From positions 183,022 through 247,021 of the forward strand of contig JBKBQA010000006.1 in the NCBI GenBank assembly GCA_046292765.1: a stretch of DNA of 64,000 bases. The letters are read 5' to 3'. The translations under genes and the position numbers were made by a program. Below are positions 8,944 through 18,038 of the stretch, one piece after another. The notes below the pieces were generated by a model. It saw only the letters and a program-made list of their open reading frames with translations, made no database searches and had not been told where the DNA came from. Origin of the DNA: PGZG01 sp046292765 (lineage in GTDB: Bacteria > Pseudomonadota > Gammaproteobacteria > Pseudomonadales > Alcanivoracaceae). Position 1 is the stretch's first letter; the number at the start of each line of letters is the position of its first letter.

Positions 8944-9056
8944 GGTCTGTTGCTCTGTCGGGGTTGCCGGGACACGCCGTGAATCCGTCCCTGGAGGCTC
9001 CCCGTCGACATCCATGTCGACGAGGGTCCCGGCAACCCCTGACGGAGCAACAGACC
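8944..9056. repeat. Long imperfect inverted repeat (30/31-bp arms) with nested palindrome
   Basis: Arms at 8944-8973 and 9026-9056 match over 29 positions, with one T/C difference (a G-U pair in RNA) and one bulged base. The 52-base centre holds a second perfect palindrome, CGTCGACAT-cc-ATGTCGACG at 9003-9022. The gene-free stretch 8840-9132 otherwise contains nothing I can identify. It lies between the aldehyde dehydrogenase start and the end of the PRPP-synthase-like gene, both on the minus strand. It looks like a dispersed palindromic element or a strong terminator for the upstream minus-strand genes. Confidence 0.8.
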
Positions 9057-9132
9057 TGACATCCTGCTGCTTTCAACCAATCTATTTTGGAAATAGCCGG
9101 TGCGTTCACTGCCAAGCCAGCGCATCAGACAG

Positions 9133-10026
9133 TCACGGAGTAAATATCTGCAATGACATTACCGCCTCTGCAATCAGCGGACCGAGATCGACCCGATTGG
9201 AATCGTGCAGGATGCTGTTGGAGGAAATCAGCCGGGCAGCACCGGCTTCTTTCAGCATCCGGTCACAGTCATCGGCAAACAACCCGTGGATGCACAGACA
9301 GTCGCTGTTGCTGAAGCCCTGCTCTGTCAGTGCCAGCAGAGCCCTCTGCATGGTATGGCCGCTGGAAATCACATCGTCCACCAGCATTGCCCGACGGCCC
9401 CGGAAGGCCGCGGTGTCCGGCAAGGTTACCCGCACATCACGGTCGCCGAAGCGCTCCTTCCGCGCTACCGCCCAGGGGACGCCGGCCGTTTCCGCCATCA
9501 CCGATACCCATTGCGCGCTTTCCTCATCCGGACCGAGCAACCAGACCTCGCCCTGACCGCGGACAAACTGGGCCAGCAGCGGCGCCGCCTGCAGGGCGCG
9601 CGACGGCACCCGGTAGATCTCGTCCAGTGAATGATAGCGATGCAGATGCGGGTCCACGGTCACCAGCCAGTCCAGATGGGCCGACAGCAACTCGGCGAAA
9701 TGGCGCGAGGTCAGCGCCTCGCCATCCATAAAGCGTCGGTCTTGTCGCATGTAGGCCAGATAGGGAGTAATCAACCCGACCGAGCGGGCGCCCATTTCTT
9801 TCAGCTGGCGGGCAAAGAACAGCAGCGGCAGGAACTTGTCATCGGGCTGTTCCAGCCCGCACAGGATGATGATGTCCGCGCCGGCCACCGCCGAGTCAAT
9901 ACGCAAGTAGGTCTCGCCATCCGGGAAGCGCCGGCGCGAAAATGCACCGCTGACAGCGCCGCAGCGTTGTTGAACGGCGGCAGCAATATCAGCGTGGCCA
10001 TTGAGGGTGAACAACACGGGGCTCAT
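9133..10026 (-). CDS. Divergent ribose-phosphate pyrophosphokinase family protein
   Basis: A 297-aa member of the PRPP synthetase/phosphoribosyltransferase fold. The PRPP-binding loop is visible as AMLVDDVISSGHTM (about residue 214). The usual metal/ATP motif is replaced by VDPHLHRYHSLDEIYRVPS (about 128) and the flexible catalytic loop by ARKERFGDRDV (about 190). These differ from the classical Prs sequence (DLHAxQIQGFF), so this is probably a specialised paralogue, not the housekeeping Prs. The ATG at 10026 overlaps the stop of the phosphorylase gene (ATGA), showing translational coupling. A product linked to the phosphorylase reaction, such as using ribose phosphate released by it, is inference. 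Confidence 0.82.
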   Translation of the reverse strand: MSPVLFTLNGHADIAAAVQQRCGAVSGAFSRRRFPDGETYLRIDSAVAGADIIILCGLEQPDDKFLPLLFFARQLKEMGARSVGLITPYLAYMRQDRRFMDGEALTSRHFAELLSAHLDWLVTVDPHLHRYHSLDEIYRVPSRALQAAPLLAQFVRGQGEVWLLGPDEESAQWVSVMAETAGVPWAVARKERFGDRDVRVTLPDTAAFRGRRAMLVDDVISSGHTMQRALLALTEQGFSNSDCLCIHGLFADDCDRMLKEAGAARLISSNSILHDSNRVDLGPLIAEAVMSLQIFTP

Positions 10027-11516
10027 GGGGATTCTCCGACGCATATCATGTCGCGGTTATCGAGGTAATAGAGCAAGGCATAGTCGAGCTCGCCCTCGCT
10101 TTCGGCATGGATGGCAAGCAACGGATCGCCACGATTGATGCGGTCGCCAAGATGGACGAACAGCTCCAGTCCAGCACTGATGGCCCGTGGCGCGCCGGCC
10201 AGTTTTGCCAGTCGGGCGATGCGCCGGTTATCGATGTCACTGACCACGCCCTGCTGATGCGCCTGCAGGACCTTGCTGTGCGGTGCTTCGGGAATGGCGC
10301 TGAAGCGCCCCTGAGCCTGACAGATGCGCTCGAATTGCTGCCAGGCAACGCCGCTGTCGAGCAGCTCGGCGGCCCGTGTCCGTGCTGCCACGGCATCGCC
10401 GTGATTGGCCATGGCCAGCAGTTGGGCGCACAGATCCAGCGACTTCTCGCGCAGGTCGATGGGTGCATCAGCATCATTGCGCAATACCGCCACCACGTCC
10501 CGGGCTTCCAGTGCCGGGCCGATGCCGCGCCCGATGGGCTGACTGCCGTCGGTAAAGACACACTCAATGTAGACACCAAGGTGTTCGCCAACATGGCGGA
10601 ACAGGGCGGCGAGGGACTCCGCGTCCGCTGTGTCCCGCACCTTGGCAGTCTTGCCCACGGGGATATCAATCAGGATATGAGTGGAGCCAGCGGCAACTTT
10701 CTTCGACAGCACCGAGGCCACCAGTTGGCCCTTGCTGTCCAGATCCAGTGCCCGCTCTACCCGGATCAGCAGATCATCTACCGGGCTCAGGCGCACCGCC
10801 CCGCCCCAGGCCAGACAGCCGCCCACCAGCTCGACGGTGCGGCGGATATCGTCGATATCAAGATCCACCCGCGTCAGCACATCCATGACGTCGGCGGTGC
10901 CGGCGGGGGAAGTAATGGCGCGCGACGAGGTCTTGGGCAGGATCAGGCCGGCGGCGGAGCAGATCGCCACCACGACCGGCGTGGTGCGGTTACCCGGCAG
11001 ACCACCGATGCAGTGCTTGTCGTAAACCGCGTCGATGCCCGGCCAGGTGAGCCGCTCACCGATCTCGATCATCGCCCGGGTCAGTCCCACCACCTCGCTG
11101 CGGTCCAGCCGGTCACCGGCGCAGCTGGCGAGAAAGGCGCTGATCTGAACGTCCGAGTACCAGCCCTGGGCGATGTCGGTAATGATTCGCTTGAGGGCGT
11201 CCTCGCTGAGGCGGCGGTCATACATCTTGGCGCGAACATCGCTCATCGAGGTGACCACTGGTGCATGGCTGACGGTGATGCCGTCATCGGGATGCAGCAT
11301 CTCCCAGAGCGCATCAGACAGGCCGACGCAGTCTTCATCGAGTTTCGACGGGTCGACCACATTGAGGGTGGCGATCACCTGTCGGTCGCCACTGGCCACC
11401 AGTAGCCGGGTGCTGGCGGTAAAGCCTTCGGACAGGCAGATCGGGCAATCCCGACGCATGTACAACACCAGCTCGTGGTAGGTATCAATGCCCATCGGAA
11501 TCGGACGCAGCTTCAT
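10023..11516 (-). CDS. Thymidine phosphorylase / AMP phosphorylase-like protein
   Basis: A 497-aa nucleoside or nucleotide phosphorylase. It has the extra N-terminal domain of about 85 residues typical of archaeal-type AMP phosphorylases and the 'putative thymidine phosphorylase' group, then the conserved helical and phosphate-binding parts: KHCIGGLPGNRTTPVV (about 165-180), KTSSRAITSPAGTADVMD (about 195) and the C-terminal barrel-sandwich domain. Classical E. coli DeoA is about 440 aa and lacks the N-terminal domain. It precedes and overlaps the PRPP-synthetase-like gene, so both likely act in one nucleotide-salvage route. Whether it prefers AMP, other NMPs or thymidine cannot be decided here. 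Confidence 0.85.
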   Translation of the reverse strand: MKLRPIPMGIDTYHELVLYMRRDCPICLSEGFTASTRLLVASGDRQVIATLNVVDPSKLDEDCVGLSDALWEMLHPDDGITVSHAPVVTSMSDVRAKMYDRRLSEDALKRIITDIAQGWYSDVQISAFLASCAGDRLDRSEVVGLTRAMIEIGERLTWPGIDAVYDKHCIGGLPGNRTTPVVVAICSAAGLILPKTSSRAITSPAGTADVMDVLTRVDLDIDDIRRTVELVGGCLAWGGAVRLSPVDDLLIRVERALDLDSKGQLVASVLSKKVAAGSTHILIDIPVGKTAKVRDTADAESLAALFRHVGEHLGVYIECVFTDGSQPIGRGIGPALEARDVVAVLRNDADAPIDLREKSLDLCAQLLAMANHGDAVAARTRAAELLDSGVAWQQFERICQAQGRFSAIPEAPHSKVLQAHQQGVVSDIDNRRIARLAKLAGAPRAISAGLELFVHLGDRINRGDPLLAIHAESEGELDYALLYYLDNRDMICVGESP

Positions 11517-11574
11517 GTCTCTTCCTCCCTGAGGTGATCATGGCGCAGGTCGCTACCCATCCTGTTGCTGCGGG

Positions 11575-12711
11575 TCAAGGAAGCAGCAGTTGCTCCATGA
11601 TCTTCAGATACACCAGGCTGAGCGGTTCGAGCTCGGCCACCGGGGTGTGCTCGTCGATCTTGTGAATGGTGGCATTGATTGGGCCGAGCTCAACCACCTG
11701 AGCACCGGTGGGGGCGATAAAGCGGCCATCGGAGGTGCCGCCTGCGGTGGACAGCTTGGTGTCGATGCCGGTGACCTGACGGATGGCGCTGACTGCCGCG
11801 TCCACCAGCGCTCCGCGCGCGGTCAGAAAGGGTTGGCCGGAGAGGTTCCACTCAAGCTGATAGTCGAGTCCGTGCCTGTTCAAAAGCGCTTCAGTGCGCG
11901 CCTTGAGATCATCGGCGGTCAGCTCGGTGGAGAAGCGGAAGTTGAACAGCACTTCGCAGTCACCGGGGATCACGTTGGTGGCGCCGGTGCCGGAGCGGAT
12001 GTTGGAAATCTGGAAGCTGGTGGCCGGAAAGAATTCGTTGCCATGGTCCCATGTCTCACCAGCAAGTTCTGCCAATGCCGGCGCCACGCGATGAATCGGG
12101 TTGTCTGCCAGATGCGGGTAGGCCACATGTCCCTGCACTCCGCGCACCAGCAGTTTGGCACCCAGAGAGCCGCGTCGGCCGTTCTTGATGGTATCGCCCA
12201 TCTGGCGGGTTGATGAAGGCTCACCGACCAGACAGTAATCGATTTTTTCCTGCCGGGCTTCGAGGTGTTGCACCACCTTGACGGTGCCGTTCACCGCCGG
12301 GCCTTCCTCGTCGGCGGTAATCAGCCAGCCGATCGAGCCGCGGTGATGCGGATGCGCAGCAATAAAATCCTCCACTGCCACCAGCCAGGCGGCGATGGAC
12401 GATTTCATGTCCGCCGCGCCACGACCATAGAGCATGCCGTCACGGACTTCCGGCTGAAAGGGATCTGAGTGCCACTTGCCCACATCGCCGGTCGGCACCA
12501 CATCGGTGTGGCCGGCGAACACCAGCAACGGACCTTCGCTGCCACGCCGGGCCCACAGATTATCGACCTCGCCGAAACGCAGGTGCTCGCAGTGAAAGCC
12601 GAGCGCTTCCAGCTTGTCTGCCAGCCACTGCTGACAGCCGGCATCCTCCGGCGTGACGGAGGCGCGGCGGATCAGCTCGCAGGTGTAATCCAGAGTGCGG
12701 GAGGCGGTCAT
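11575..12711 (-). CDS. dapE: Succinyl-diaminopimelate desuccinylase
   Basis: A 378-aa dinuclear zinc M20 peptidase-fold enzyme. It hydrolyses N-succinyl-LL-diaminopimelate in lysine and peptidoglycan precursor synthesis. Metal and catalytic residues are seen in FAGHTDVVPTGD (His/Asp, about residue 65), GRGAADMKSS (bridging Asp), ITADEEGPA (general base Glu), VGEPSS and the C-terminal IHKIDEHTP His. Length and motifs match DapE well. It follows dapD by 61 bases, with a small hairpin between them. Confidence 0.97.
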   Translation of the reverse strand: MTASRTLDYTCELIRRASVTPEDAGCQQWLADKLEALGFHCEHLRFGEVDNLWARRGSEGPLLVFAGHTDVVPTGDVGKWHSDPFQPEVRDGMLYGRGAADMKSSIAAWLVAVEDFIAAHPHHRGSIGWLITADEEGPAVNGTVKVVQHLEARQEKIDYCLVGEPSSTRQMGDTIKNGRRGSLGAKLLVRGVQGHVAYPHLADNPIHRVAPALAELAGETWDHGNEFFPATSFQISNIRSGTGATNVIPGDCEVLFNFRFSTELTADDLKARTEALLNRHGLDYQLEWNLSGQPFLTARGALVDAAVSAIRQVTGIDTKLSTAGGTSDGRFIAPTGAQVVELGPINATIHKIDEHTPVAELEPLSLVYLKIMEQLLLP

Positions 12712-12738
12712 CGACGTTCTCGACAGACGGTGAAATCG

Positions 12739-12760
12739 CGCCCCGCGGAAGTGCGGGGCG
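12739..12760 (-). terminator. Short GC hairpin between dapD and dapE
   Basis: CGCCCCGC and GCGGGGCG (8 bp) around a six-base loop. There is no T-run, so it is more likely an mRNA processing or attenuation hairpin than a full stop to transcription. Confidence 0.4.
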
Positions 12761-12772
12761 GTCTGGTCAGTA

Positions 12773-13807
12773 TCAGTTGTGCTTGTGCAATTCTTCGTTA
12801 AGTTGCACCGCGCTCTTGTTGGTCAGGCACTCGACCCGGCCACTTTGGGAGTTGCGGCGGAACAGCAGGTCGTCCTTGCCGGCCAGATCGCGGGCCTTTA
12901 CCGACTGCACCGGGTTGCCCTGATCATCCAGCAGTTCCACCTTGGTGCCGGAGGTGATGTAGAGACCGGACTCAATGGTGCAGCGATTGCCGAGCGGGAT
13001 ACCGGTGCCGGCGTTGGCACCCAGCAAGCAGCCCTCTCCCAGCGAAATAACGATATTGCCGCCGCCGGACAGGGTGCCCATGGTGGAGGCGCCGCCGCCG
13101 ATGTCGGAGCCCTTGCCGACAAACACACCGGCAGAAATACGACCCTCAATCATGCCCGGACCTTCGGTGCCGGCGTTAAAGTTGCAGAAGCCTTCATGCA
13201 TGATGGTGGTGCCTTCGCCAATGTAGGCGCCAAGGCGCACCCGCGCGGTGTCGGCAATGCGTACCCCGGTGGGCACCACGTAATCGGTCATTTTCGGGAA
13301 CTTGTCCACCGAGGTCACCGCCAGTACACGGCCATCAAGGCGGGCCATCAGTTGACGCTCGGGCAGCTCATCCAGATCAATCGCGCCCTCACTGGTCCAG
13401 GCCACGTTCGGCAGCAAGCCGAAGATGCCGGTCAGATTGGTGCCATGGGGCTTTACCAGGCGGTGCGACAGCAGGTGCAGTTTCAGGTAGGCCTCAGGGG
13501 TCGATTTCGGCGAATCATCCTGTTCCAGAATCACCAGCACCACGGGCCGATCTGCTTCCTGCATGGCCACCGCATATGAGGCCTCATGTTCGAAGCCTGC
13601 TTCGCGCCAGTCGCGGGCAATATGAACGATCTGGCGATGATTCAGCTCCACCGCCACATTGCCGCCCTGATAATCAACCTCGTCAGCAATGGCACTGATC
13701 AGGGCATCGTCCGGGTGCAGGACCGGGTTGGGGTAGAACACTTCCAGCCACTGGTCTTCCCTGTTCTGGGTGCCACAGCCGATGGCGAGGGCGAAGTACT
13801 TGCTCAT
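12773..13807 (-). CDS. dapD: 2,3,4,5-tetrahydropyridine-2,6-dicarboxylate N-succinyltransferase
   Basis: A 344-aa enzyme of the long DapD class found in Pseudomonas. It transfers succinyl from succinyl-CoA to tetrahydrodipicolinate. The central part is a left-handed beta helix of hexapeptide repeats (about residues 190-300), with GTEGPGMIEGRISAGVFVG and GGGASTMGTLSGGG. The shorter E. coli DapD (274 aa) lacks the long N-terminal domain present here. It is flanked by dapE and dapC on the same strand, fitting a lysine/diaminopimelate cluster. Confidence 0.96.
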   Translation of the reverse strand: MSKYFALAIGCGTQNREDQWLEVFYPNPVLHPDDALISAIADEVDYQGGNVAVELNHRQIVHIARDWREAGFEHEASYAVAMQEADRPVVLVILEQDDSPKSTPEAYLKLHLLSHRLVKPHGTNLTGIFGLLPNVAWTSEGAIDLDELPERQLMARLDGRVLAVTSVDKFPKMTDYVVPTGVRIADTARVRLGAYIGEGTTIMHEGFCNFNAGTEGPGMIEGRISAGVFVGKGSDIGGGASTMGTLSGGGNIVISLGEGCLLGANAGTGIPLGNRCTIESGLYITSGTKVELLDDQGNPVQSVKARDLAGKDDLLFRRNSQSGRVECLTNKSAVQLNEELHKHN

Positions 13808-13826
13808 GAATTGCCGCTCCTACGGG

Positions 13827-14174
13827 TTATTCGATGACGTCGGCCCAGCGGGTGGGGTCGAAGCCGAGCTCAAGGATACCATCTCCCTCGATGATAGGTC
13901 GCTTGATCAGAGATGGATTGGCGAGTGCGGCCTGTACGGCGGTGGTGGCTGTCATGGTCTCGCGCTCGCTTTCGGGCAGCTTCTTCCAGCTGGTGCCGCG
14001 CCGATTGATGACGTTTTCCCAGCCGAATGCCTTGATCCAGCGTTTCAGATCCTTCTCACTGGCGCCTGCTTTTTTGTAGTCATGGAATTGCCAGTCCACC
14101 TTGTGCTGGTCGAGCCAGGTGAATGCCTTTTTCATGGTGTCGCAGGCCTTGATGCCATATACGGTGATGGTCAT
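13827..14174 (-). CDS. yffB: ArsC/Spx-like thioredoxin-fold protein (YffB family)
   Basis: A 115-aa protein beginning MTITVYGIKACDTMKKA, with a single N-terminal Cys at residue 11 in place of a CxxC pair. The family resembles arsenate reductase and Spx but its exact reaction is poorly known; glutathione-dependent thiol chemistry has been proposed. In Pseudomonas-type genomes it commonly sits between dapC and dapD, as here. The start at 14174 overlaps the dapC stop (ATGA). An upstream in-frame start at 14219 would add an unlikely Arg/Pro-rich tail. Confidence 0.87.
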   Translation of the reverse strand: MTITVYGIKACDTMKKAFTWLDQHKVDWQFHDYKKAGASEKDLKRWIKAFGWENVINRRGTSWKKLPESERETMTATTAVQAALANPSLIKRPIIEGDGILELGFDPTRWADVIE

Positions 14175-15352
14175 TGGTTCTCCACAAATTCGCGGATACG
14201 GCGGGCGCCTTCGATGCACTCATCGAGCGTGGCCACCAGTGCCATACGAACTCGACCGGCGCCGGGATTACGGCCATCGACATCGCGGGACAGGTAACGG
14301 CCGGGCAGCACGGTGACGTTCTGCTGGCGCTTCAGTTCGCGGGCAAAGGTTTCGTCGCTGGTGGCAGTTCTGGGCCACAGGTAAAAGCCGGCATCCGGTC
14401 TGCTCACATCCAGACAGTTGCCAAGAATATCCAGCACGGCATCAAACTTCTGCTGATACAGCACCCGGTTGTCGGCGGCATGCCGATCATCATCCCAGGC
14501 CGCGATGCTGGCGAGCTGATGATGCATCGGCATGGCGCAGCCATGGTAGGTGCGGTAGCGCAAAAACTGCGCCAGAACACCCGCATCGCCGGCAACGAAA
14601 CCTGAACGCATGCCGGGCAGATTGGAGCGCTTGGACAGCGAGTGGAATACCACGCAGCGACGGTAGTCGGTGCGGCCGGCTGCCTCGCAGGCCTGCAGCA
14701 GTCCTGGCGGAGGCGTGTCCTGATAGATGTCGGCGTAGCACTCGTCCGAAGCGATGATGAAGTCGTAGCGATCCGCCAGATCAATCAGCGCCTGCATCTG
14801 GGCGATGCTTAATACGGCGCCGGTGGGGTTGCCCGGTGAGCAGATATACAGCAGCTGGCAGCGTTGCCAAACCGCTTCCGGCACAGCGCCGTAATCCGGC
14901 TGCAGGCCGCTGGCATCGGTGCAGGGCAGATATACCGGTTCACCGCCCGCCAGCAGCGCGGCTCCCTCATAGATCTGATAAAACGGATTCGGCATCAGTA
15001 CCGCCGGCGACAGGCTGCGATCGAGCACCGCCTGTGCGAAAGCAAACAGCGCTTCGCGGGTACCGTTAACCGGCAGTACCTGCTTTTCCGCATCTACCTG
15101 CGTTAACTGGTAGCGCCGTTGCAACCAGCCGGCAATCGACTGCCGTAACTCGACAATGCCCAGCGTGGAGGGATACTTCGACAACAAATCGGTGTTGTCA
15201 CGCGCCAGCTGCTGGATAAATGCCGGCGCCGGATGCTGTGGCTCGCCGATGGACAGGGCGATATGGGGCTTGTCTGCCGGTGTCAGCCCCTGAAACAGCT
15301 TGGCCAGTTTTTCAAACGGATAGGGGTGAAGCAGACTCAGATCAGGGTTCAT
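14171..15352 (-). CDS. dapC: Succinyldiaminopimelate aminotransferase (class I/II PLP aminotransferase)
   Basis: A 393-aa PLP enzyme. It makes N-succinyl-L,L-diaminopimelate from the DapD product with glutamate as donor. Fold type I motifs are visible: VNGTREALFAFAQ (phosphate site), SPGNPTGAVLS, ASDECYADIY and the PLP lysine in FHSLSKRSNLPGMRSGF. The ATG at 15352 overlaps the glnD stop (ATGA), so the longer reading frame to 15415 is not used. Its place between glnD and dapD is the basis for choosing DapC over a generic aminotransferase. Confidence 0.9.
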   Translation of the reverse strand: MNPDLSLLHPYPFEKLAKLFQGLTPADKPHIALSIGEPQHPAPAFIQQLARDNTDLLSKYPSTLGIVELRQSIAGWLQRRYQLTQVDAEKQVLPVNGTREALFAFAQAVLDRSLSPAVLMPNPFYQIYEGAALLAGGEPVYLPCTDASGLQPDYGAVPEAVWQRCQLLYICSPGNPTGAVLSIAQMQALIDLADRYDFIIASDECYADIYQDTPPPGLLQACEAAGRTDYRRCVVFHSLSKRSNLPGMRSGFVAGDAGVLAQFLRYRTYHGCAMPMHHQLASIAAWDDDRHAADNRVLYQQKFDAVLDILGNCLDVSRPDAGFYLWPRTATSDETFARELKRQQNVTVLPGRYLSRDVDGRNPGAGRVRMALVATLDECIEGARRIREFVENQ

Positions 15353-18024
15353 GCGGCGCCGGCTTCCTTCGGGTCGTCCAGTTCGTCTTTGATATGTTGC
15401 TGCAGTCGCTGGCACAGCTCCGGGTCGGACACGGGCTGGCCGTTGCGGTCGGTGACAAAAAACACGTCTTCTGCCCGTTCACCCAAGGTGGCAATGCGCG
15501 CGTTCTGCACCAGCAGATTGAATTCGGCAAAGATGCGACCAATCCGTGCCAACAGGCCCGGGCGGTCGAGGGTCTGGATATCCACCGCGGTGCGGTCGTT
15601 GATGATGTCGTTGCTGATCACCACCTGGGTCGGCACATTGAAATGCCGGTTCCGTCGCGGCATACGACGTTGCAGGATGTCCGGGAATCGGGCCGGGTCG
15701 CTTAGCGCTTCGGCGAGGCCGGCCCGGATGGCATCAATGCGCGGCCAGTCCTCGCCGATCGGGATGCCCTGTTCATCGAGCACCACATAGGTGTCGAGGG
15801 TGAAGCCGTCTGCCGAGGTAATAATGCGCGCATCGACAATGGTCAGGCCGAGCTGGTCAATGGCGCTTACCGTGGTGGCGAACAGGTTTTCGGTATCCGG
15901 GGTGTAGATAAAGATCTGGGTGCCGCCCTCGAACTGGGCGCCACTGGATTCCCGAATCAGCACCAGCGGGGCCTTCGGATCCGGCCTGCTCAGGATGGCC
16001 TCGGTGTGCCAGGCAATGTCTGCGGCATTCTCGCGCAGAAAATATTCGTCACCGATGCCCGCCCAGAGTTGCTCGATGGCGCTGCGATCCACCTGCCGCT
16101 GTTCCAGCAGCTTCAGCGCGGTATCCCGGGTTTCGTCGATCCAGTCCTGTTTGTCGATCGGGTTGTTGAGGCCACGGCGCAGGGCACGGCGGGTTTCTCG
16201 ATAGAGCTGGCGCAGCAGCGAGGCCCGCCACGAATTCCAGAGGTTGGGATTGGTGGCATTGATGTCCGCTACCGTGAGGGTATAGAGGTAGTCGAGGTGG
16301 ACCAGATCGCCGACCTTGCGGGCGAATTCATGCACCACGTCCGGATCCGAGATGTCCTTGCGCTGGGCCGTCACTGACATCAGCAGATGGTTTTGCACCA
16401 GCCAGGCCACCAGCTTGGTATCCCAGCTGGTGAGGCCATGGCGCTGGCAGAAGGCGATGGCATCGTCGGCGCCGAGGCTGGAATGATCGCCGCCGCGGCC
16501 CTTGGCAATGTCGTGATACAAACCGGAGATGTACAACAGCTCCGGTTTTGGCAGCCGATAGAACACCTCGTGGGCCAGTGGCAGCTGTTCGCGGGCGCTG
16601 TCATAGCGCATCCGCCGCATGTGCTTGATCACTGTCAGGGTGTGGAAATCGACGGTGTAAATGTGGAACAGATCGTACTGCATCATGCCGATGATGCGAC
16701 CGAACTCGGGCAAGTACTGACCGAGCACACCGTAGCGTTTCATGCGTCGGAGCTGGGTAAAGAGGGCGTGCGGTGAGCGCAACAGTTCCATAAATAGACT
16801 GGTGTTGCGCGAATCCTGACGGAAGGCATCATCAATCTGTTTGCGATGCTGGATCATCAGCCGCACGGTGCTGGCGCGCAGTCCCTTGATATCCGGGTTT
16901 TGCGCCAGCAGCACAAAGCCTTCTATCAGGGCCGACGGATAGCGGTCGAAAATCCCGTCATCAGTGACTTCCAGATAATCATTGCGAACCTGGAAACGGC
17001 GGTTCATGGGCCGCACCCGTTCGCTGACACCACGTTGCAGGATCAGCTCATCGAACAGTTGCAGCAGCAGCTCATTCATTACCGAAATGGCCAGCGCCAC
17101 CCGGTAGTAGCGCTTCATGCACTGCTCCACTGCCAGATTGGCGGTGTTGTCTTCGTGGCCGAGCCGAGCGGCAACCTGGCGCTGATAATCAAACAGCAGG
17201 CGGTTTTCATTGCGGCCATTGATCTGATGCAGCAGCCAGCGCAATCGCCACAGGTAGTCCTGACACTTGTTCAGAATGGAGTGCTCGTCCACCGTCAGAA
17301 AACCGACTTCCACCAGATCATCCAGACTGTCGGCACCGAAGTGACGCTTGGCTACCCAGGCAACGGTCTGCAGATCCCGCAGGCCGCCGGGGGCATTTTT
17401 CAGATCCGGTTCCAGACTGTATTCGGTGTAATTGAACTTGGCGTGGCGCGCATCCTGCTCTTTCCACTTGGCCTCGAAAAACTGCTCGGAGGGCCACATC
17501 TGCTGCGGGCCCGTGCGTTCTGCCAGGTTGGCGCGCAGGGCGTCGTCACCGACCAGCGTGCGGGCTTCCATAATATTGGTGGCGATGGTGATGTCGGCGG
17601 CGGCCAATGCCACGCACTCGTCCAGTGTGCGCACACTGTGGCCGATCTCAAGGCCGATATCCCAGAGAAAGGCGATAAACTTTTCCAGCTTGCCACAGGT
17701 GGCATCGCAGGGCTTGCCGGCGCACAGGATCATCAGGTCGACGTCGGAGCTGGGGTGCAGTTCGGCACGGCCGTATCCGCCCACCGCCACCAGCGCCGCA
17801 CCCGGTTGCTGGTCGAGGCTGAAGAAGCGCCAGGCCGCCACCAGCACGCCATCCACCAGCGCCGCCCGGGCGCTGACCAGCTGGCGAATGGGCGTTACCG
17901 CAAAGGCGTCGTCAAGCCGTTGCTGGCCCTGCTGGAGAACTTCGCGTGCGGCTTTGCCGGGATAGCTGGCGGCGTGCAGCAGGTCGAGCAACTGGTCTTC
18001 GGTATGCAGCGGTGCGAGTGTCAC
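15349..18024 (-). CDS. glnD: Bifunctional PII uridylyltransferase / uridylyl-removing enzyme
   Basis: An 891-aa nitrogen sensor that adds UMP to PII proteins when glutamine is low and removes it when glutamine is high. Domains in order: nucleotidyltransferase with VAVGGYGRAELHPSSDVDLM (about residues 80-100); a GlnE-like helical linker; an HD phosphohydrolase domain with LYHDIAKGRGGDHS (about 500); two C-terminal ACT domains (about 690-770 and 800-880, the latter with DRPGLLARIGRIFAEF) that bind glutamine. Length is normal. It lies 14 bases after map and overlaps dapC, so nitrogen sensing and lysine synthesis share a transcript. Confidence 0.97.
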   Translation of the reverse strand: MTLAPLHTEDQLLDLLHAASYPGKAAREVLQQGQQRLDDAFAVTPIRQLVSARAALVDGVLVAAWRFFSLDQQPGAALVAVGGYGRAELHPSSDVDLMILCAGKPCDATCGKLEKFIAFLWDIGLEIGHSVRTLDECVALAAADITIATNIMEARTLVGDDALRANLAERTGPQQMWPSEQFFEAKWKEQDARHAKFNYTEYSLEPDLKNAPGGLRDLQTVAWVAKRHFGADSLDDLVEVGFLTVDEHSILNKCQDYLWRLRWLLHQINGRNENRLLFDYQRQVAARLGHEDNTANLAVEQCMKRYYRVALAISVMNELLLQLFDELILQRGVSERVRPMNRRFQVRNDYLEVTDDGIFDRYPSALIEGFVLLAQNPDIKGLRASTVRLMIQHRKQIDDAFRQDSRNTSLFMELLRSPHALFTQLRRMKRYGVLGQYLPEFGRIIGMMQYDLFHIYTVDFHTLTVIKHMRRMRYDSAREQLPLAHEVFYRLPKPELLYISGLYHDIAKGRGGDHSSLGADDAIAFCQRHGLTSWDTKLVAWLVQNHLLMSVTAQRKDISDPDVVHEFARKVGDLVHLDYLYTLTVADINATNPNLWNSWRASLLRQLYRETRRALRRGLNNPIDKQDWIDETRDTALKLLEQRQVDRSAIEQLWAGIGDEYFLRENAADIAWHTEAILSRPDPKAPLVLIRESSGAQFEGGTQIFIYTPDTENLFATTVSAIDQLGLTIVDARIITSADGFTLDTYVVLDEQGIPIGEDWPRIDAIRAGLAEALSDPARFPDILQRRMPRRNRHFNVPTQVVISNDIINDRTAVDIQTLDRPGLLARIGRIFAEFNLLVQNARIATLGERAEDVFFVTDRNGQPVSDPELCQRLQQHIKDELDDPKEAGAA

Positions 18025-18038
18025 GGCAATGGCCCCGG

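Noticed and set aside
7778..9556. 592-codon plus-strand open frame
   Set aside because: It is the antisense shadow of the aldehyde dehydrogenase and runs through the palindrome into the PRPP-synthetase-like gene; composition is not protein-like.
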